This document shows, in pieces, positions 53,184 through 61,590 of a DNA stretch of 64,000 nt; the stretch's first letter is position 1; every line of letters begins with the position of its first letter. The stretch is taken from the NCBI RefSeq assembly GCF_900094565.1, contig NZ_FMAF01000001.1, positions 186,001 through 250,000 on the forward strand. Direction: 5' to 3'. The notes beneath the pieces were generated by a model. The model worked only from the letters and a program-made list of their open reading frames with translations. It was not told the origin of the DNA and did no database searches. This DNA comes from Martinezella lusitana. GTDB lineage: Bacteria; Pseudomonadota; Alphaproteobacteria; Rhizobiales; Rhizobiaceae. The position numbers and the translations under genes were made by a program.

Positions 53184-53414
53184 CTACCGCCCTTCTGCCG
53201 GTATCGAAACTATCTTGGCAGCGGCCGCAACTTGCGGCCGTTCGTCGTTTGGCGCCGCACCCCAGCTCAGGCACAGGATCAGCAGGGCAAAGCCCGCGAA
53301 CCCCATCCAGATGCGGAACACGACCCTTCCGACATCCGCCGCGTCAAGCAGCTCTTCTTCCGACATTGTCTTCTTTTGCCAGTAGTGCACGATTGCGGCT
53401 TCCAGACCGTACAT
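53184..53414 (-). CDS. small single-span membrane protein (76 aa) with ECF42-type promoter
   Basis: Hydrophilic N-terminal part with MSEEELLDAADVGR, one transmembrane helix (about 32-53, VVFRIWMGFAGFALLILCLSWG), and a short Lys/Arg/Glu tail. Positive residues before the helix suggest the N terminus is inside. AAAGGAGAG, 7 nt before the ATG at 53414, fixes the start; the longer frame to 53723 is antisense to the next gene. A promoter of the form TGTCGA-N17-CGAC lies 32-58 bp upstream, divergent from a second such promoter for the DGPF operon. No known family. It is probably a member of the regulon of the sigma factor at 54703. Confidence 0.7.
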   Translation of the reverse strand: MYGLEAAIVHYWQKKTMSEEELLDAADVGRVVFRIWMGFAGFALLILCLSWGAAPNDERPQVAAAAKIVSIPAEGR

Positions 53415-53445
53415 CTCCGTCTCTCCTTTCGTGACGACGGAGCTG

Positions 53446-53472
53446 GTCGACCGGGGTCGAGCTTTTTCGACA
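53446..53472 (-). promoter_or_regulatory. ECF42-type promoter facing the 76-aa membrane protein gene
   Basis: On the minus strand: TGTCGA (53472-53467), 17-nt spacer, CGAC (53449-53446). The pattern matches TGTCGA ... CGWC reported for ECF42 sigma factors. About 25-30 nt of leader with a good ribosome site separates it from the ATG at 53414. Confidence 0.6.
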
Positions 53473-53506
53473 GGGCCGAAAATTTTTGTCATGCTGCGGA
53501 TCGGGC

Positions 53507-53533
53507 TGTCGATTTGCGTACGGCCGGCTCGTC
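53507..53533 (+). promoter_or_regulatory. ECF42-type promoter of the DGPF/sigma operon
   Basis: TGTCGA (53507-53512), 17-nt spacer, CGTC (53530-53533), same form and spacing as the divergent promoter. It ends 36 bp before the first DGPF gene. Confidence 0.65.
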
Positions 53534-53569
53534 TATGGCTGTTATCAAATTGCGAGAGGAGCAGCTGCG

Positions 53570-53929
53570 ATGAAATATCTCTGCCAGGTCTGGTTCGACG
53601 GTTCGATGCTCGACACCATGACCAAGGAGGAAAAGCACAGGCTCGATTCGGATTCGCTCGGCTACGACCGGGATCTGATGGCCAGCGGGCACATGATCCA
53701 TGCCGAGGCGCTGCAGTCGCCAAGCTCGGCGGTTACGGTGCGGGTCCGCAACGGCGAGACCGCGGTGACGGACGGTCCCTTCATTGAGACCAAGGAATAT
53801 CTAGGCGGCTTCATCCTGATCGATGCGAAGGATCTGAACGACGCAATCCGGGTTGCTGCCGGCATCCCGCTTGCAAAGCTCGGAAGCATCGAGGTGCGGC
53901 CTATCCATTCCTTCGGCTCGGATCTTTGA
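53570..53929 (+). CDS. YCII/DGPF domain protein 1
   Basis: 119 aa. Begins MKYLCQVWFDG and contains the name-giving DGPF in ETAVTDGPFIETKEYLGGFIL, with the YCII ferredoxin-like fold. Members have unclear enzymatic or ligand-binding roles but are regularly encoded beside ECF42 sigma factors. GAGAGGAG precedes the ATG at 53570. First of three paralogues; 10 bp separate it from the second. Confidence 0.88.
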   Translation: MKYLCQVWFDGSMLDTMTKEEKHRLDSDSLGYDRDLMASGHMIHAEALQSPSSAVTVRVRNGETAVTDGPFIETKEYLGGFILIDAKDLNDAIRVAAGIPLAKLGSIEVRPIHSFGSDL

Positions 53930-53939
53930 GGAGGCGGCG

Positions 53940-54302
53940 ATGAAATTTCTTTGTCAGGTCTGGTTCGAGACAACCGAGATCAGCAAGCTTTCCGAGGAGG
54001 AAGGGCGACAGCTGACGCAGGAGTCCATCGACAACGACAACCGGCTGCGCGCCAGCGGCCATATCATCGTCGCCAATGCATTGCGGGAGCCGGAGACCGC
54101 CAGAACGGTCCGGGTGCGCCAGGGCGAGACCGCGATCACCGACGGTCCCTTCGCGGAGTTGAAGGAGCATCTCGGCGGCTTCGTGTTGATCGAGGCCAGG
54201 GACATGGAGGAAGCCACGCGCATTGCCGCCACCTTCCCCGTCGCCCGCTACGGCATGATCGAGGTCCGTGCGGCCTTCGACATCCGGTTTCCGGATGAAT
54301 AG
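53940..54302 (+). CDS. YCII/DGPF domain protein 2
   Basis: 120 aa. Same fold and opening (MKFLCQVWFET) as the first, with ETAITDGPFAELKEHLGGFVLIEA and a terminal IEVRAAFDIRFPDE. The two are clearly paralogous over their whole length, the result of tandem duplication. The ATG at 53940 follows GAGGAGGCG. 18 bp before the third paralogue. Confidence 0.88.
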   Translation: MKFLCQVWFETTEISKLSEEEGRQLTQESIDNDNRLRASGHIIVANALREPETARTVRVRQGETAITDGPFAELKEHLGGFVLIEARDMEEATRIAATFPVARYGMIEVRAAFDIRFPDE

Positions 54303-54320
54303 GCGCTAAGGGAGAGAGCG

Positions 54321-54698
54321 ATGCGATTTCTATGCCTGATCTACACATCCGTCGACGTCGACGGAAGGCTGACTCAAAGCGAGATGAACCATCTGATCGC
54401 CGAGCATTTCGTCTATGATGAGAGTCTGCGGCAGGACGGCCGCCTGATCGTTTCGGATGCGCTGGAACTCCGAGATAAATCGATCGTCATCCGACCGCAG
54501 GGCGACACGTTTTCGGTGACGGATGGGCCATTCGTGGAGACGAAGGAACATCTGGCCGGTTTCTATCTCATCGATGCGCCCGATCTGGATAGCGCGACCG
54601 ATATCGCCAAACACATTCCCTCGGCACGCTATGGTGCCATCGAGATTCGTCCGGTGCGTATCCTGACGCTTCGGGGAGACTTAGCGGAGAAACGCTGA
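54321..54698 (+). CDS. YCII/DGPF domain protein 3
   Basis: 125 aa, the most divergent of the three: it begins MRFLCLIYTSVDVDGRLTQ, retains FSVTDGPFVETKEHLAGFYLIDA and ends IEIRPVRILTLRGD. GGGAGAGAGCG precedes the ATG. It is 4 bp before the sigma-factor start, so the sigma gene is read from the same operon. Confidence 0.88.
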   Translation: MRFLCLIYTSVDVDGRLTQSEMNHLIAEHFVYDESLRQDGRLIVSDALELRDKSIVIRPQGDTFSVTDGPFVETKEHLAGFYLIDAPDLDSATDIAKHIPSARYGAIEIRPVRILTLRGDLAEKR

Positions 54699-54702
54699 CG
54701 CC

Positions 54703-55950
54703 GTGTCGCTGAACCAGACCATCGACAGCATCTATCGCAGCCATTCGCGCGGCGTGCTGGCAACCCTGATCCGCTTGCTCGGCGATTTCGATCGGGCCGA
54801 GGAGGCGCTCCACGATGCGTTCGCAGCGGCCGCGCAGCAATGGACGGAGGAGACGATTCCGGCCAATCCCTATGCCTGGCTTGTCTCCGCCGGCCGCTTT
54901 CGCGCCATCGATCACATAAGGCGGCGGGTGCGCTTCGATGCTGCCCAAGCCGATATCGCCGACAGCCTCTATCCGGAGGGGGAGACGATGGAGATCGCTG
55001 AACGCAAAGAGATCGAGGACGACATGCTGCGGCTGGTCTTCACCTGTTGCCATCCCCTCATTCCGGCGGAAGCGCAGATGGCGATGTCGCTGCGCGAGGT
55101 GTGCGGCCTGACGACGGAGGAGATCGCCCACGCCTTCCTGATTCCGGCGCCAACCGTCGCCCAGCGCATCGTCCGCGCCAAGAACCGCATCCGCGCGGCC
55201 GGCATTCCTTATGAGGTGCCTGACAAGATGAAGCTGCCGGAGCGGCTGGCCCAGGTGCTGCACGTCATCTACCTCGTCTTCAACGAGGGCTATTCCGCAT
55301 CCTCTGGCGCAACGATCGTTCGCGCCGATCTCGCAGCCGAGGCCATCCGGCTCGGCCGGCTGTTGCTGCAGCTTCTGCCGGATCCGGAGGTCTCGGGACT
55401 GCTGGCGATCATGCTGTTGCAGGATTCGCGACGGCTTGCCCGCGCGGACGCCGCCGGCGAGCTGGTTTTGCTCTCCGATCAGGACCGCTCGCTCTGGGAT
55501 CACGGCAGGATTCGCGAGGGCCTGGCTCTCTCGGCCGAGGCCATGACCGCGGACGGCGTCGGCACCTACGCCCTGCAAGCCGCCATCGCCGCCGAACATG
55601 CGCGCGCCGCGACAGCAGACGACACGGATTGGCAGCGGATTGTCGCCCTCTATGACCTTTTGCTGCTGGCCAATCCCTCGCCGGTGATCGAACTCAATCG
55701 GGCGGTAGCCGTCTCGATGTGTGATGGGCCGGCAGCGGCGCTCGCCATCGTGAATAGCCTGCTCGGCGAGGAGCGTCTGGCGCGATATCACCTTGCCCAC
55801 GCTGCCAAAGCTGATTTCCTGCGCCAACTCGAGCGCAACGAGGAAGCACGGCAATCCTACGAGATGGCGCTTTCGCTTTGCCAACAGGCGCCGGAGCAAG
55901 CGTTTCTGCGCAAGCGGCTGGCCGAACTGGAAGACAAAACCCGGCATTAG
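54703..55950 (+). CDS. ECF42-type RNA polymerase sigma factor with C-terminal TPR-like extension
   Basis: 415 aa, more than twice an ordinary ECF sigma factor. Sigma region 2 is about residues 10-85 (FDRAEEALHDAFAAAAQQW, PYAWLVSAGRFRAIDHIRRR), region 4 about 115-170 (LREVCGLTTEEIAHAFLIPAPTVAQRIVRAKNRIR). The rest is a helical extension (DUF6596-like, then TPR-like repeats such as AHAAKADFLRQLERNEEARQSYEMAL) that in ECF42 proteins is needed for activity and replaces an anti-sigma factor. GTG start at 54703, 4 bp after DGPF 3. It probably drives its own operon from the promoter at 53507. Confidence 0.9.
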   Translation: MSLNQTIDSIYRSHSRGVLATLIRLLGDFDRAEEALHDAFAAAAQQWTEETIPANPYAWLVSAGRFRAIDHIRRRVRFDAAQADIADSLYPEGETMEIAERKEIEDDMLRLVFTCCHPLIPAEAQMAMSLREVCGLTTEEIAHAFLIPAPTVAQRIVRAKNRIRAAGIPYEVPDKMKLPERLAQVLHVIYLVFNEGYSASSGATIVRADLAAEAIRLGRLLLQLLPDPEVSGLLAIMLLQDSRRLARADAAGELVLLSDQDRSLWDHGRIREGLALSAEAMTADGVGTYALQAAIAAEHARAATADDTDWQRIVALYDLLLLANPSPVIELNRAVAVSMCDGPAAALAIVNSLLGEERLARYHLAHAAKADFLRQLERNEEARQSYEMALSLCQQAPEQAFLRKRLAELEDKTRH

Positions 55951-55955
55951 CCGGA

Positions 55956-56915
55956 TCAGGCACGCTTTCTGGAAACAAGCAGACCGATGGCGGTGCCCGT
56001 CAGTGCCGAAACGACGATCAGGAGGTGGGCGTTGATGCTCGCCTGCGCCAGGTTCTCGAGCGCAGCCTTCTCGCCCGAAGCGCCGAATGCCATGGCGCCG
56101 GCGGTGATGCCGGCCGGATAGGTGCCGACACCTCCCGGCGCATGCACTGGCAGCACTGACGACAATTCGCCGCCGAGCGCGCCGCCGAAACTTGCCGACA
56201 ACGGCGTGACATTCATCAGGCCGAGCGCCCAGGCAAGTACCGCGACCTTGACCAGCCAATTGACCACCGTCGTCAGCCAGGCGCGCGCAAAAGCCTGGGC
56301 ATCGACAGGCAGGCCGCGCTCCAGCTCATGTACCAGCCCTTGCGCCTTCTTCGGCAGAATGCGGGCGGCAAGGCGGATCAGCGGCCGGCGCGAAACGAAA
56401 GCTGCGACCGGCAAGAACAGGAAAGCCAGCCATACGATCCAGGCCAAAACGCGGTAAGGCGAAGCAAGCGCAAGACCGACGCCGGCCGCCGCGAGCAGCG
56501 CATGCAGGTCGAGCAGCCGCATGACGAACAGCGCCGATGTGCCGCGCGCCAGCGGTATGCCGAATTCGGAGCGCATCAGCACCGGGAAACTGGTCTCCCC
56601 AGTGCGGAACGGCATCATGATATTAAGCAGATTATGCACCTGCGTCACACGGAAGAGCGCTGCGAAATGGCCAGCCGTTTCCTTCGGGAAATAATCATAG
56701 ATGCGCCAGGTGCGCAGGAAGTAGGTGCCGGTCAAAAGCGCTAGGGCGAGCAGGATCGGCAGAAGGCCGACCTTGCCCCACTGCGCCAGGATCGAACTCC
56801 ACCCCCAGAACCATTCGATGAAGGCGGCATAAGCGACGACCACCGCGAGAGTGAGCAGCGTCATTCGGTTGCGAATAAACCAATTCTGTCGGCTGGCAAC
56901 CGTCGGAGTCTTCAT
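55956..56915 (-). CDS. lysylphosphatidylglycerol synthase-type transmembrane (UPF0104) protein
   Basis: 319 aa with about eight hydrophobic helices. The flippase-like domain shared with the membrane part of MprF is indicated by LLNIMMPFRTGETSFPVLM and the SVLPVHAPGGVGTYPAG segment. No aminoacyl-transferase domain. Such stand-alone proteins are often beside polyprenyl-phosphate glycosyltransferases and are proposed to move lipid-linked intermediates. It is divergent from the GT2 gene (94 bp gap) and convergent with the sigma factor. Confidence 0.85.
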   Translation of the reverse strand: MKTPTVASRQNWFIRNRMTLLTLAVVVAYAAFIEWFWGWSSILAQWGKVGLLPILLALALLTGTYFLRTWRIYDYFPKETAGHFAALFRVTQVHNLLNIMMPFRTGETSFPVLMRSEFGIPLARGTSALFVMRLLDLHALLAAAGVGLALASPYRVLAWIVWLAFLFLPVAAFVSRRPLIRLAARILPKKAQGLVHELERGLPVDAQAFARAWLTTVVNWLVKVAVLAWALGLMNVTPLSASFGGALGGELSSVLPVHAPGGVGTYPAGITAGAMAFGASGEKAALENLAQASINAHLLIVVSALTGTAIGLLVSRKRA

Positions 56916-57009
56916 GTAGTTAGGGCACCCAATGCGAGCGGTGGCTGAGGCCGGACATATCGCTCGTTCCGTCCGGCAGGTTCTGCCGGTCTTTTAGGAG
57001 AAAGAAGAG

Positions 57010-58029
57010 TTGCAGACAACGGCAGAGTCGACCCTCCCCCAGGCCGATACGGCAGGCCCTCTTGAGCTTTCGCTGGTTGTGCCCGTCTTCAACGAGGAAG
57101 AAAGCGTCGGGCCGCTCGTCGAGCGCATCTGCTCCGCCATGGCTGGCTTTGCAAGACCGTGGGAACTGATCCTGGTCGATGACGGCAGCACGGACGCAAC
57201 GCTTGCCAATGCGCGCCGGTCGCTGCCGCGCGACGGGCTGACGCTGCGCATCGTCGAGCTTCAGCGCAACTTCGGCCAGACGGCAGCCATGCAGGCGGGT
57301 ATCGACGCCGCCAGCGGCCGGCTGATCGCCACCATGGATGGCGACCTGCAGAACGACCCGAAGGACATCCCTTCGATGGTCGAAGAGTTGGAACGGCGAC
57401 AGCTAGACCTGCTCGTCGGCTGGCGCAAGAACCGCCAGGATGGGCTCCTGCTTCGCAAGATCCCTTCCTGGTGCGCCAATTACCTGATCGGCCGCATCAC
57501 CGGCGTCAAGCTGCACGACTATGGCTGCAGCCTGAAGATCTATCGCGCCTCGATCATCAAACAGGTGAAGCTGATGGGCGAGATGCACCGCTTCATCCCC
57601 GCCTGGGTCGCCGGCGTGGTGCCGAGCTCGCGTATCGGCGAAGTCCCCGTCACCCATCATGCGCGCCAGCACGGCACCTCCAAATACGGGATTTCGCGCA
57701 CCTTCCGCGTCATTCTCGATCTGCTGTCGGTGATGTTCTTCATGCGCTACAAGGCGCGGCCGGGCCACTTCTTCGGCTCACTCGGCCTCGGCCTCGGCGC
57801 GCTTGCCAGCCTGATCCTGCTCTGGCTCTTCATCGACAAGTTCATTTTCGGCAGCGACATCGGCAACCGGCCGCTGCTGCTGGTCGGCGTCGTGCTGCTG
57901 CTGTCATCGATCCAGATGATCACGACAGGCATCCTCGCGGAGATGATCGCGCGCATCTACTATCGCGACGATCTTTCGCCGAACTATATCGTGCGCAAGA
58001 TCTTCGATCGGGATCACCAGGATGCATAG
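57010..58029 (+). CDS. GT2 polyprenyl-phosphate glycosyltransferase (DPM1/GtrB/ArnC type)
   Basis: 339 aa. A cytosolic GT-A domain with VPVFNEEESV, VDDGSTD (57-63), the DGDLQNDP DxD-like motif (110-117) and a C-terminal pair of transmembrane helices (about 245-320). These enzymes put a sugar on undecaprenyl- or dodecaprenyl-phosphate at the inner membrane. The start is TTG at 57010 after AGGAGAAAGAAGAG; no ATG occurs before the catalytic core. Its stop overlaps the next gene by 8 bp. A galacturonosyl donor for LPS, as made by rhizobial RgtE, is a possible product. Confidence 0.87.
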   Translation: MQTTAESTLPQADTAGPLELSLVVPVFNEEESVGPLVERICSAMAGFARPWELILVDDGSTDATLANARRSLPRDGLTLRIVELQRNFGQTAAMQAGIDAASGRLIATMDGDLQNDPKDIPSMVEELERRQLDLLVGWRKNRQDGLLLRKIPSWCANYLIGRITGVKLHDYGCSLKIYRASIIKQVKLMGEMHRFIPAWVAGVVPSSRIGEVPVTHHARQHGTSKYGISRTFRVILDLLSVMFFMRYKARPGHFFGSLGLGLGALASLILLWLFIDKFIFGSDIGNRPLLLVGVVLLLSSIQMITTGILAEMIARIYYRDDLSPNYIVRKIFDRDHQDA

Positions 58030-59518
58030 GTTTCTGGTCCGCCGACCGGATGCCATCATCCCGCTTCTCGCTGGCTACTTCATCATCGAGTTCCTGGTGC
58101 GCCTCGCCATCCCGCATGGCATGCGCTTCGACGAGTCGCAGCAGGCCCTGTTCTCGCAATGGCTGACGCTTGGCTACGATTCCCAGCCGCCGCTATACAA
58201 TTGGGTGCAGGCAGTCGTCGTTTCCGTCTTCGGCCTGTCGCTGACTGCAATCTCCGCCGTCAAGAACATCTTCCTCTTCCTCGTCTATCTCAGCTATTAC
58301 AGGCTGGCCAGGGAAGTGCTGACCGACAAGGTCTTCGCGGCGATCGCAACGTTGTCGCTGCTCACCATCCCGCAATTCTTCTGGGAGGCCCAGCGCGACC
58401 TGACGCACACGGTCGCGCAGCTTGTCACCATCAACCTGTTTCTTTGCGGCGCGATCCGCACGCTGAAGGCGCCAAGCCTTGGTTCCTATGCATTCACCGG
58501 CTTGGCGCTCGGCCTCGGCATGCTGTCGAAATACAATTTCGCGCTGCTCGCCGCCGGCGCCCTGGTCGCCGTGCTGATGCACCCGCAGGGCCGTGCCCGC
58601 GTCTTCGACAAGCGCTTCCTGCTGACCATCCTCATTTCCCTGGTGATCTTCCTGCCGCACGGGATCTGGCTGATCCACAATTTCGACCTCGCCTCCGGCC
58701 GCACGCTCGGCATCATGGCGGAGGAGGCGCCGGAGGGCGCTTTCGCCAAGTTCGTGAAAGGGCCGTTGAAATTCTTAAAGCTGATCGTCATCATCGGCGC
58801 ACCGACGCTCATCGTCTATGCGCTGGTGTTCGGCAAGAGCTTGCTGAAGAACTTCGGCCGGTCGAACGAGTGGACCCGCTTCTTCGAAATCCTTTTTGCC
58901 GTCATCGCCATAATCGTGCTGATCCTGATCGTCACCATCGGCATGACGGATCTGCGCGACCGTTGGCTGCTGCCCTTCCTCTTCCTGCTGCCGATCTATC
59001 TATGCCTGAAGATGGAAGTCGCCGGAATCACGGCCGCGGATTTCGGCAAGCGTTTCTTCTATGTCCCGCTCGTCATGATGGTCGTTATCCCGGCGCTGCT
59101 TTTGACCCGCACCATCTTCCCGATGCTGTTTGGCGCCTACGACCACTACAACACCCCCTATCCCGCCTTCGTGCGGCAGATCCTTGCGAGCGAAGGCAAG
59201 CGGCCGGGCTTGATGCTGACGAACGGATGGCTGCCCGCCGGCAACCTGCACCTGCAGCTTCCCGACGTGCCGGCCATGTCGCTCTTCTTTCCAAATCTGA
59301 AAGCCGATTATCAGTGGAGCGCAAACAAGCCGATCCTGATCGTGTGGCGCCCGGGCAAGGACAATGGTGTCATGCCGCGGGAGTTGTCGAACTGGCTGCG
59401 CGACACTCTCGGTTCGCAATATGCGACGCCGGACATCAAGCTCACGGATGTGCAATATATTCATGGCAAACCGGGTGACATGGCGTCTTTCGCCTATGCG
59501 TGGGTCTATCCGAAATAG
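58022..59518 (+). CDS. GT39/ArnT-type membrane glycosyltransferase
   Basis: 498 aa with about 11 hydrophobic helices. Family features are the first periplasmic loop with the acidic pair after helix 1 (HGMRFDESQQALFSQW) and YDSQPPLYNW. It would transfer a sugar from the polyprenyl-phosphate carrier made by the upstream GT2 enzyme to an acceptor in the periplasm (lipid A, core LPS or another glycan). It overlaps the GT2 gene by 8 bp, strong evidence for a functional pair. Confidence 0.88.
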   Translation: MHRFLVRRPDAIIPLLAGYFIIEFLVRLAIPHGMRFDESQQALFSQWLTLGYDSQPPLYNWVQAVVVSVFGLSLTAISAVKNIFLFLVYLSYYRLAREVLTDKVFAAIATLSLLTIPQFFWEAQRDLTHTVAQLVTINLFLCGAIRTLKAPSLGSYAFTGLALGLGMLSKYNFALLAAGALVAVLMHPQGRARVFDKRFLLTILISLVIFLPHGIWLIHNFDLASGRTLGIMAEEAPEGAFAKFVKGPLKFLKLIVIIGAPTLIVYALVFGKSLLKNFGRSNEWTRFFEILFAVIAIIVLILIVTIGMTDLRDRWLLPFLFLLPIYLCLKMEVAGITAADFGKRFFYVPLVMMVVIPALLLTRTIFPMLFGAYDHYNTPYPAFVRQILASEGKRPGLMLTNGWLPAGNLHLQLPDVPAMSLFFPNLKADYQWSANKPILIVWRPGKDNGVMPRELSNWLRDTLGSQYATPDIKLTDVQYIHGKPGDMASFAYAWVYPK

Positions 59519-59533
59519 AGGCTCGAACCGTAC

Positions 59534-60154
59534 ATGGACTCGAAGGACGACGTCACACACCTACTGACCGACACCGCCGATCTTCCGCCCTGGGAGATAA
59601 AGAGCTCCACTTATCTGGTTCACGACCGGTGGCTGAAGGTCCGGGCCGATAGCTGCGTCACAGCGGAAGGCGTGGAAATCGCGCCTTATTATGTGCTGGA
59701 ATATCCCGATTGGGTCGAGATTATTGCGCTCGATGCCGAGGATCATATCTATCTCGTCCAACAGTATCGTCATGGGCTGGGTGTCGTGGCCCTCGAATTG
59801 CCCGGCGGAGCCATAGACGCGAGCGATGCAAGCCCGGTCGAGGCGGCGGCGCGCGAGCTGCGAGAGGAAACCGGTCTCTCCTCCACCGACTGGGACTATG
59901 TGGGCAAGCTTGCGCCCAATCCGGCCACTCACACCAATCTGGCGCACATCGTCATCGCTCGGAATGTCGAGTTCAGCGCCAGACCGGCGGACGACCCGAC
60001 CGAACGCATTCGCCTGATCCGCATGCCGATCCGGCAGGCGATCGAGCTGGCGCTGGATGGCAAGATGATCCAGGTCATCCATGTCGCGGCGCTGACGCTT
60101 GCCCTTCACAAGGCGGGCAAGTGGGATGCGCCGACGCCGACGGACAAGCGCTGA
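59534..60154 (+). CDS. NUDIX hydrolase, ADP-ribose pyrophosphatase-like
   Basis: 206 aa. The second half of the Nudix box is intact (ARELREETGL), but the Glu expected between G-x5 and x7 is not in place: the segment GGAIDASDASPVEAAARE has Ala there. Preceding strands (IIALDAEDHIYLVQQYRHG, ELPGGAID) fit the ADP-ribose pyrophosphatase branch. Activity is still likely because the REEXEE-type core carries the main metal ligands. 15 bp after the GT39 gene; converges on the aminotransferase with no intergenic space. Confidence 0.8.
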   Translation: MDSKDDVTHLLTDTADLPPWEIKSSTYLVHDRWLKVRADSCVTAEGVEIAPYYVLEYPDWVEIIALDAEDHIYLVQQYRHGLGVVALELPGGAIDASDASPVEAAARELREETGLSSTDWDYVGKLAPNPATHTNLAHIVIARNVEFSARPADDPTERIRLIRMPIRQAIELALDGKMIQVIHVAALTLALHKAGKWDAPTPTDKR

Positions 60155-61522
60155 TTACGACTTCGCCTCCGCCCAGACGGCATCGAGCGCCAGCCGCGTG
60201 ATGCGAACCATGGCATCCACTTCCTCATGGCTGATGACGAGCGGCGGCGACGCCAGCATGCGATCGGCCGTCGCGCGCAGCACGAGACCGTTGGCGAGCG
60301 CGTGGTTGCGGACGGCCGAGCCTATCGCATCGGGCTTCTCGAACCGGCGGCGGGTGGATTTATCGGCGGCAAGCTGCAATGCGCCCATGAGGCCGATGCT
60401 GACGGCCTCGCCGACCATGTTATGATCCGCAAGGCTGCCCCAGGCCTCGGCAAAATAGGGACCGATATCGTCGCGAACGCGCTCGACCAGCCGTTCATCC
60501 TCGAGAATTCTCAGATTCTCCAGTGCGGCGGCCGCACACACCGGGTGGCCGGAATAGGTGAAACCGTGATTGAACTCGCCGACCTCGTTGATCAGCACGT
60601 CGGCAATGCGATCGCTGACGAGTACGCCACCGATCGGCAGATAGCCCGACGATAGTCCCTTGGCGATCGGGGCGAGATCGGGCTCGACGCCGAAATGCTG
60701 ATAGCCGAACCATGAGCCAAGGCGACCGAAGCCGCAGATTACTTCGTCGCAGACCAAGAGGATGTTCCGGGCCTTGCAGATGCGCGCGATTTCCGGCCAA
60801 TAGGTCGAAGGTGGAATGATGACACCGCCCGCGCCCTGTACCGGCTCGGCGATGAAGGCCCCGACATTGTCCTCGCCCAACTCATCGATCTTCTCCTCCA
60901 GCTCTCGGGCGACGTTGAGGCCGAACTCCTCCGGCGAGAGCTCGCCGCCATCGGCGTACCAATAGGGCTGCCCGATGTGGACGACGCCTGGGATCGGCAG
61001 GTCGCCCTGCTCGTGCATGTATTTCATGCCGCCCATGCTGGCGCCGGCAACTGTGGAACCATGATAGCCGTTCCTGCGGGCAATGACGGTCTTCTTGCTG
61101 GGCTTGCCGACCGCGCTCCAGTAGACCCGCGCCATGCGGAACCAGGTATCGTTCGCCTCCGAGCCGGAATTGGTGAAGAAGACATGATTGAAATGCGGCC
61201 CGGCATGGGCGCAGACTTTTTCAGACAGCAGCGTCGCCGGCGTTGTCGTCGTGCCGAAGAAGGTATTGTAGTAGGGCAGCTCGTTCATCTGCCGGATCGC
61301 GGCATCGGCAATCTCCGTGCGGCCGTAGCCGATATTCACGCACCAGAGGCCGGCAAAGCCATCCAGATATTTCCGCCCTTCACTGTCGAAGATATAGACG
61401 CCCTCGCCGCGCTGGATGATCCGCGCGCCGTCGGCGTTCAACTTCTTCATATCGGCGAAGGGATGGAGATGATGGGCGGCATCGAGAGCGGCAAGATTGG
61501 AGCGGCTTGGCATGTCGGGCAT
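60155..61522 (-). CDS. class III PLP aminotransferase (putrescine/omega-amino acid type)
   Basis: 455 aa. Class III motifs: GLWCVNIGYGR, NSGSEANDTW, the LLVCDEVICGFGRLG aspartate segment and the PLP Lys in IAKGLSSGYLPIGG. The closest type is the putrescine- or beta-alanine-pyruvate aminotransferase group (SpuC-like), which removes the amino group of diamines or omega-amino acids. The divergent glutamine-synthetase homologue at 61812 supports polyamine catabolism. Its stop codon abuts that of the Nudix gene. Confidence 0.88.
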   Translation of the reverse strand: MPDMPSRSNLAALDAAHHLHPFADMKKLNADGARIIQRGEGVYIFDSEGRKYLDGFAGLWCVNIGYGRTEIADAAIRQMNELPYYNTFFGTTTTPATLLSEKVCAHAGPHFNHVFFTNSGSEANDTWFRMARVYWSAVGKPSKKTVIARRNGYHGSTVAGASMGGMKYMHEQGDLPIPGVVHIGQPYWYADGGELSPEEFGLNVARELEEKIDELGEDNVGAFIAEPVQGAGGVIIPPSTYWPEIARICKARNILLVCDEVICGFGRLGSWFGYQHFGVEPDLAPIAKGLSSGYLPIGGVLVSDRIADVLINEVGEFNHGFTYSGHPVCAAAALENLRILEDERLVERVRDDIGPYFAEAWGSLADHNMVGEAVSIGLMGALQLAADKSTRRRFEKPDAIGSAVRNHALANGLVLRATADRMLASPPLVISHEEVDAMVRITRLALDAVWAEAKS

Positions 61523-61590
61523 GATTGAAACTCACCTCATTGCAATTGGTTTCTGCCAGGCGAGTCCGCCGACGCCGCAATTGTGTGCAT

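Noticed and set aside
54568..56259. 563-codon open frame on the minus strand
   Set aside because: Antisense to the sigma-factor gene and continuing through the flippase-like gene; composition is Arg/Gly/His-rich, typical of a shadow frame.
58159..59478. 439-codon frame inside the GT39 gene
   Set aside because: Same strand but different frame from a membrane glycosyltransferase with clear motifs and hydrophobic periodicity; the alternative is His/Arg/Ala-rich.
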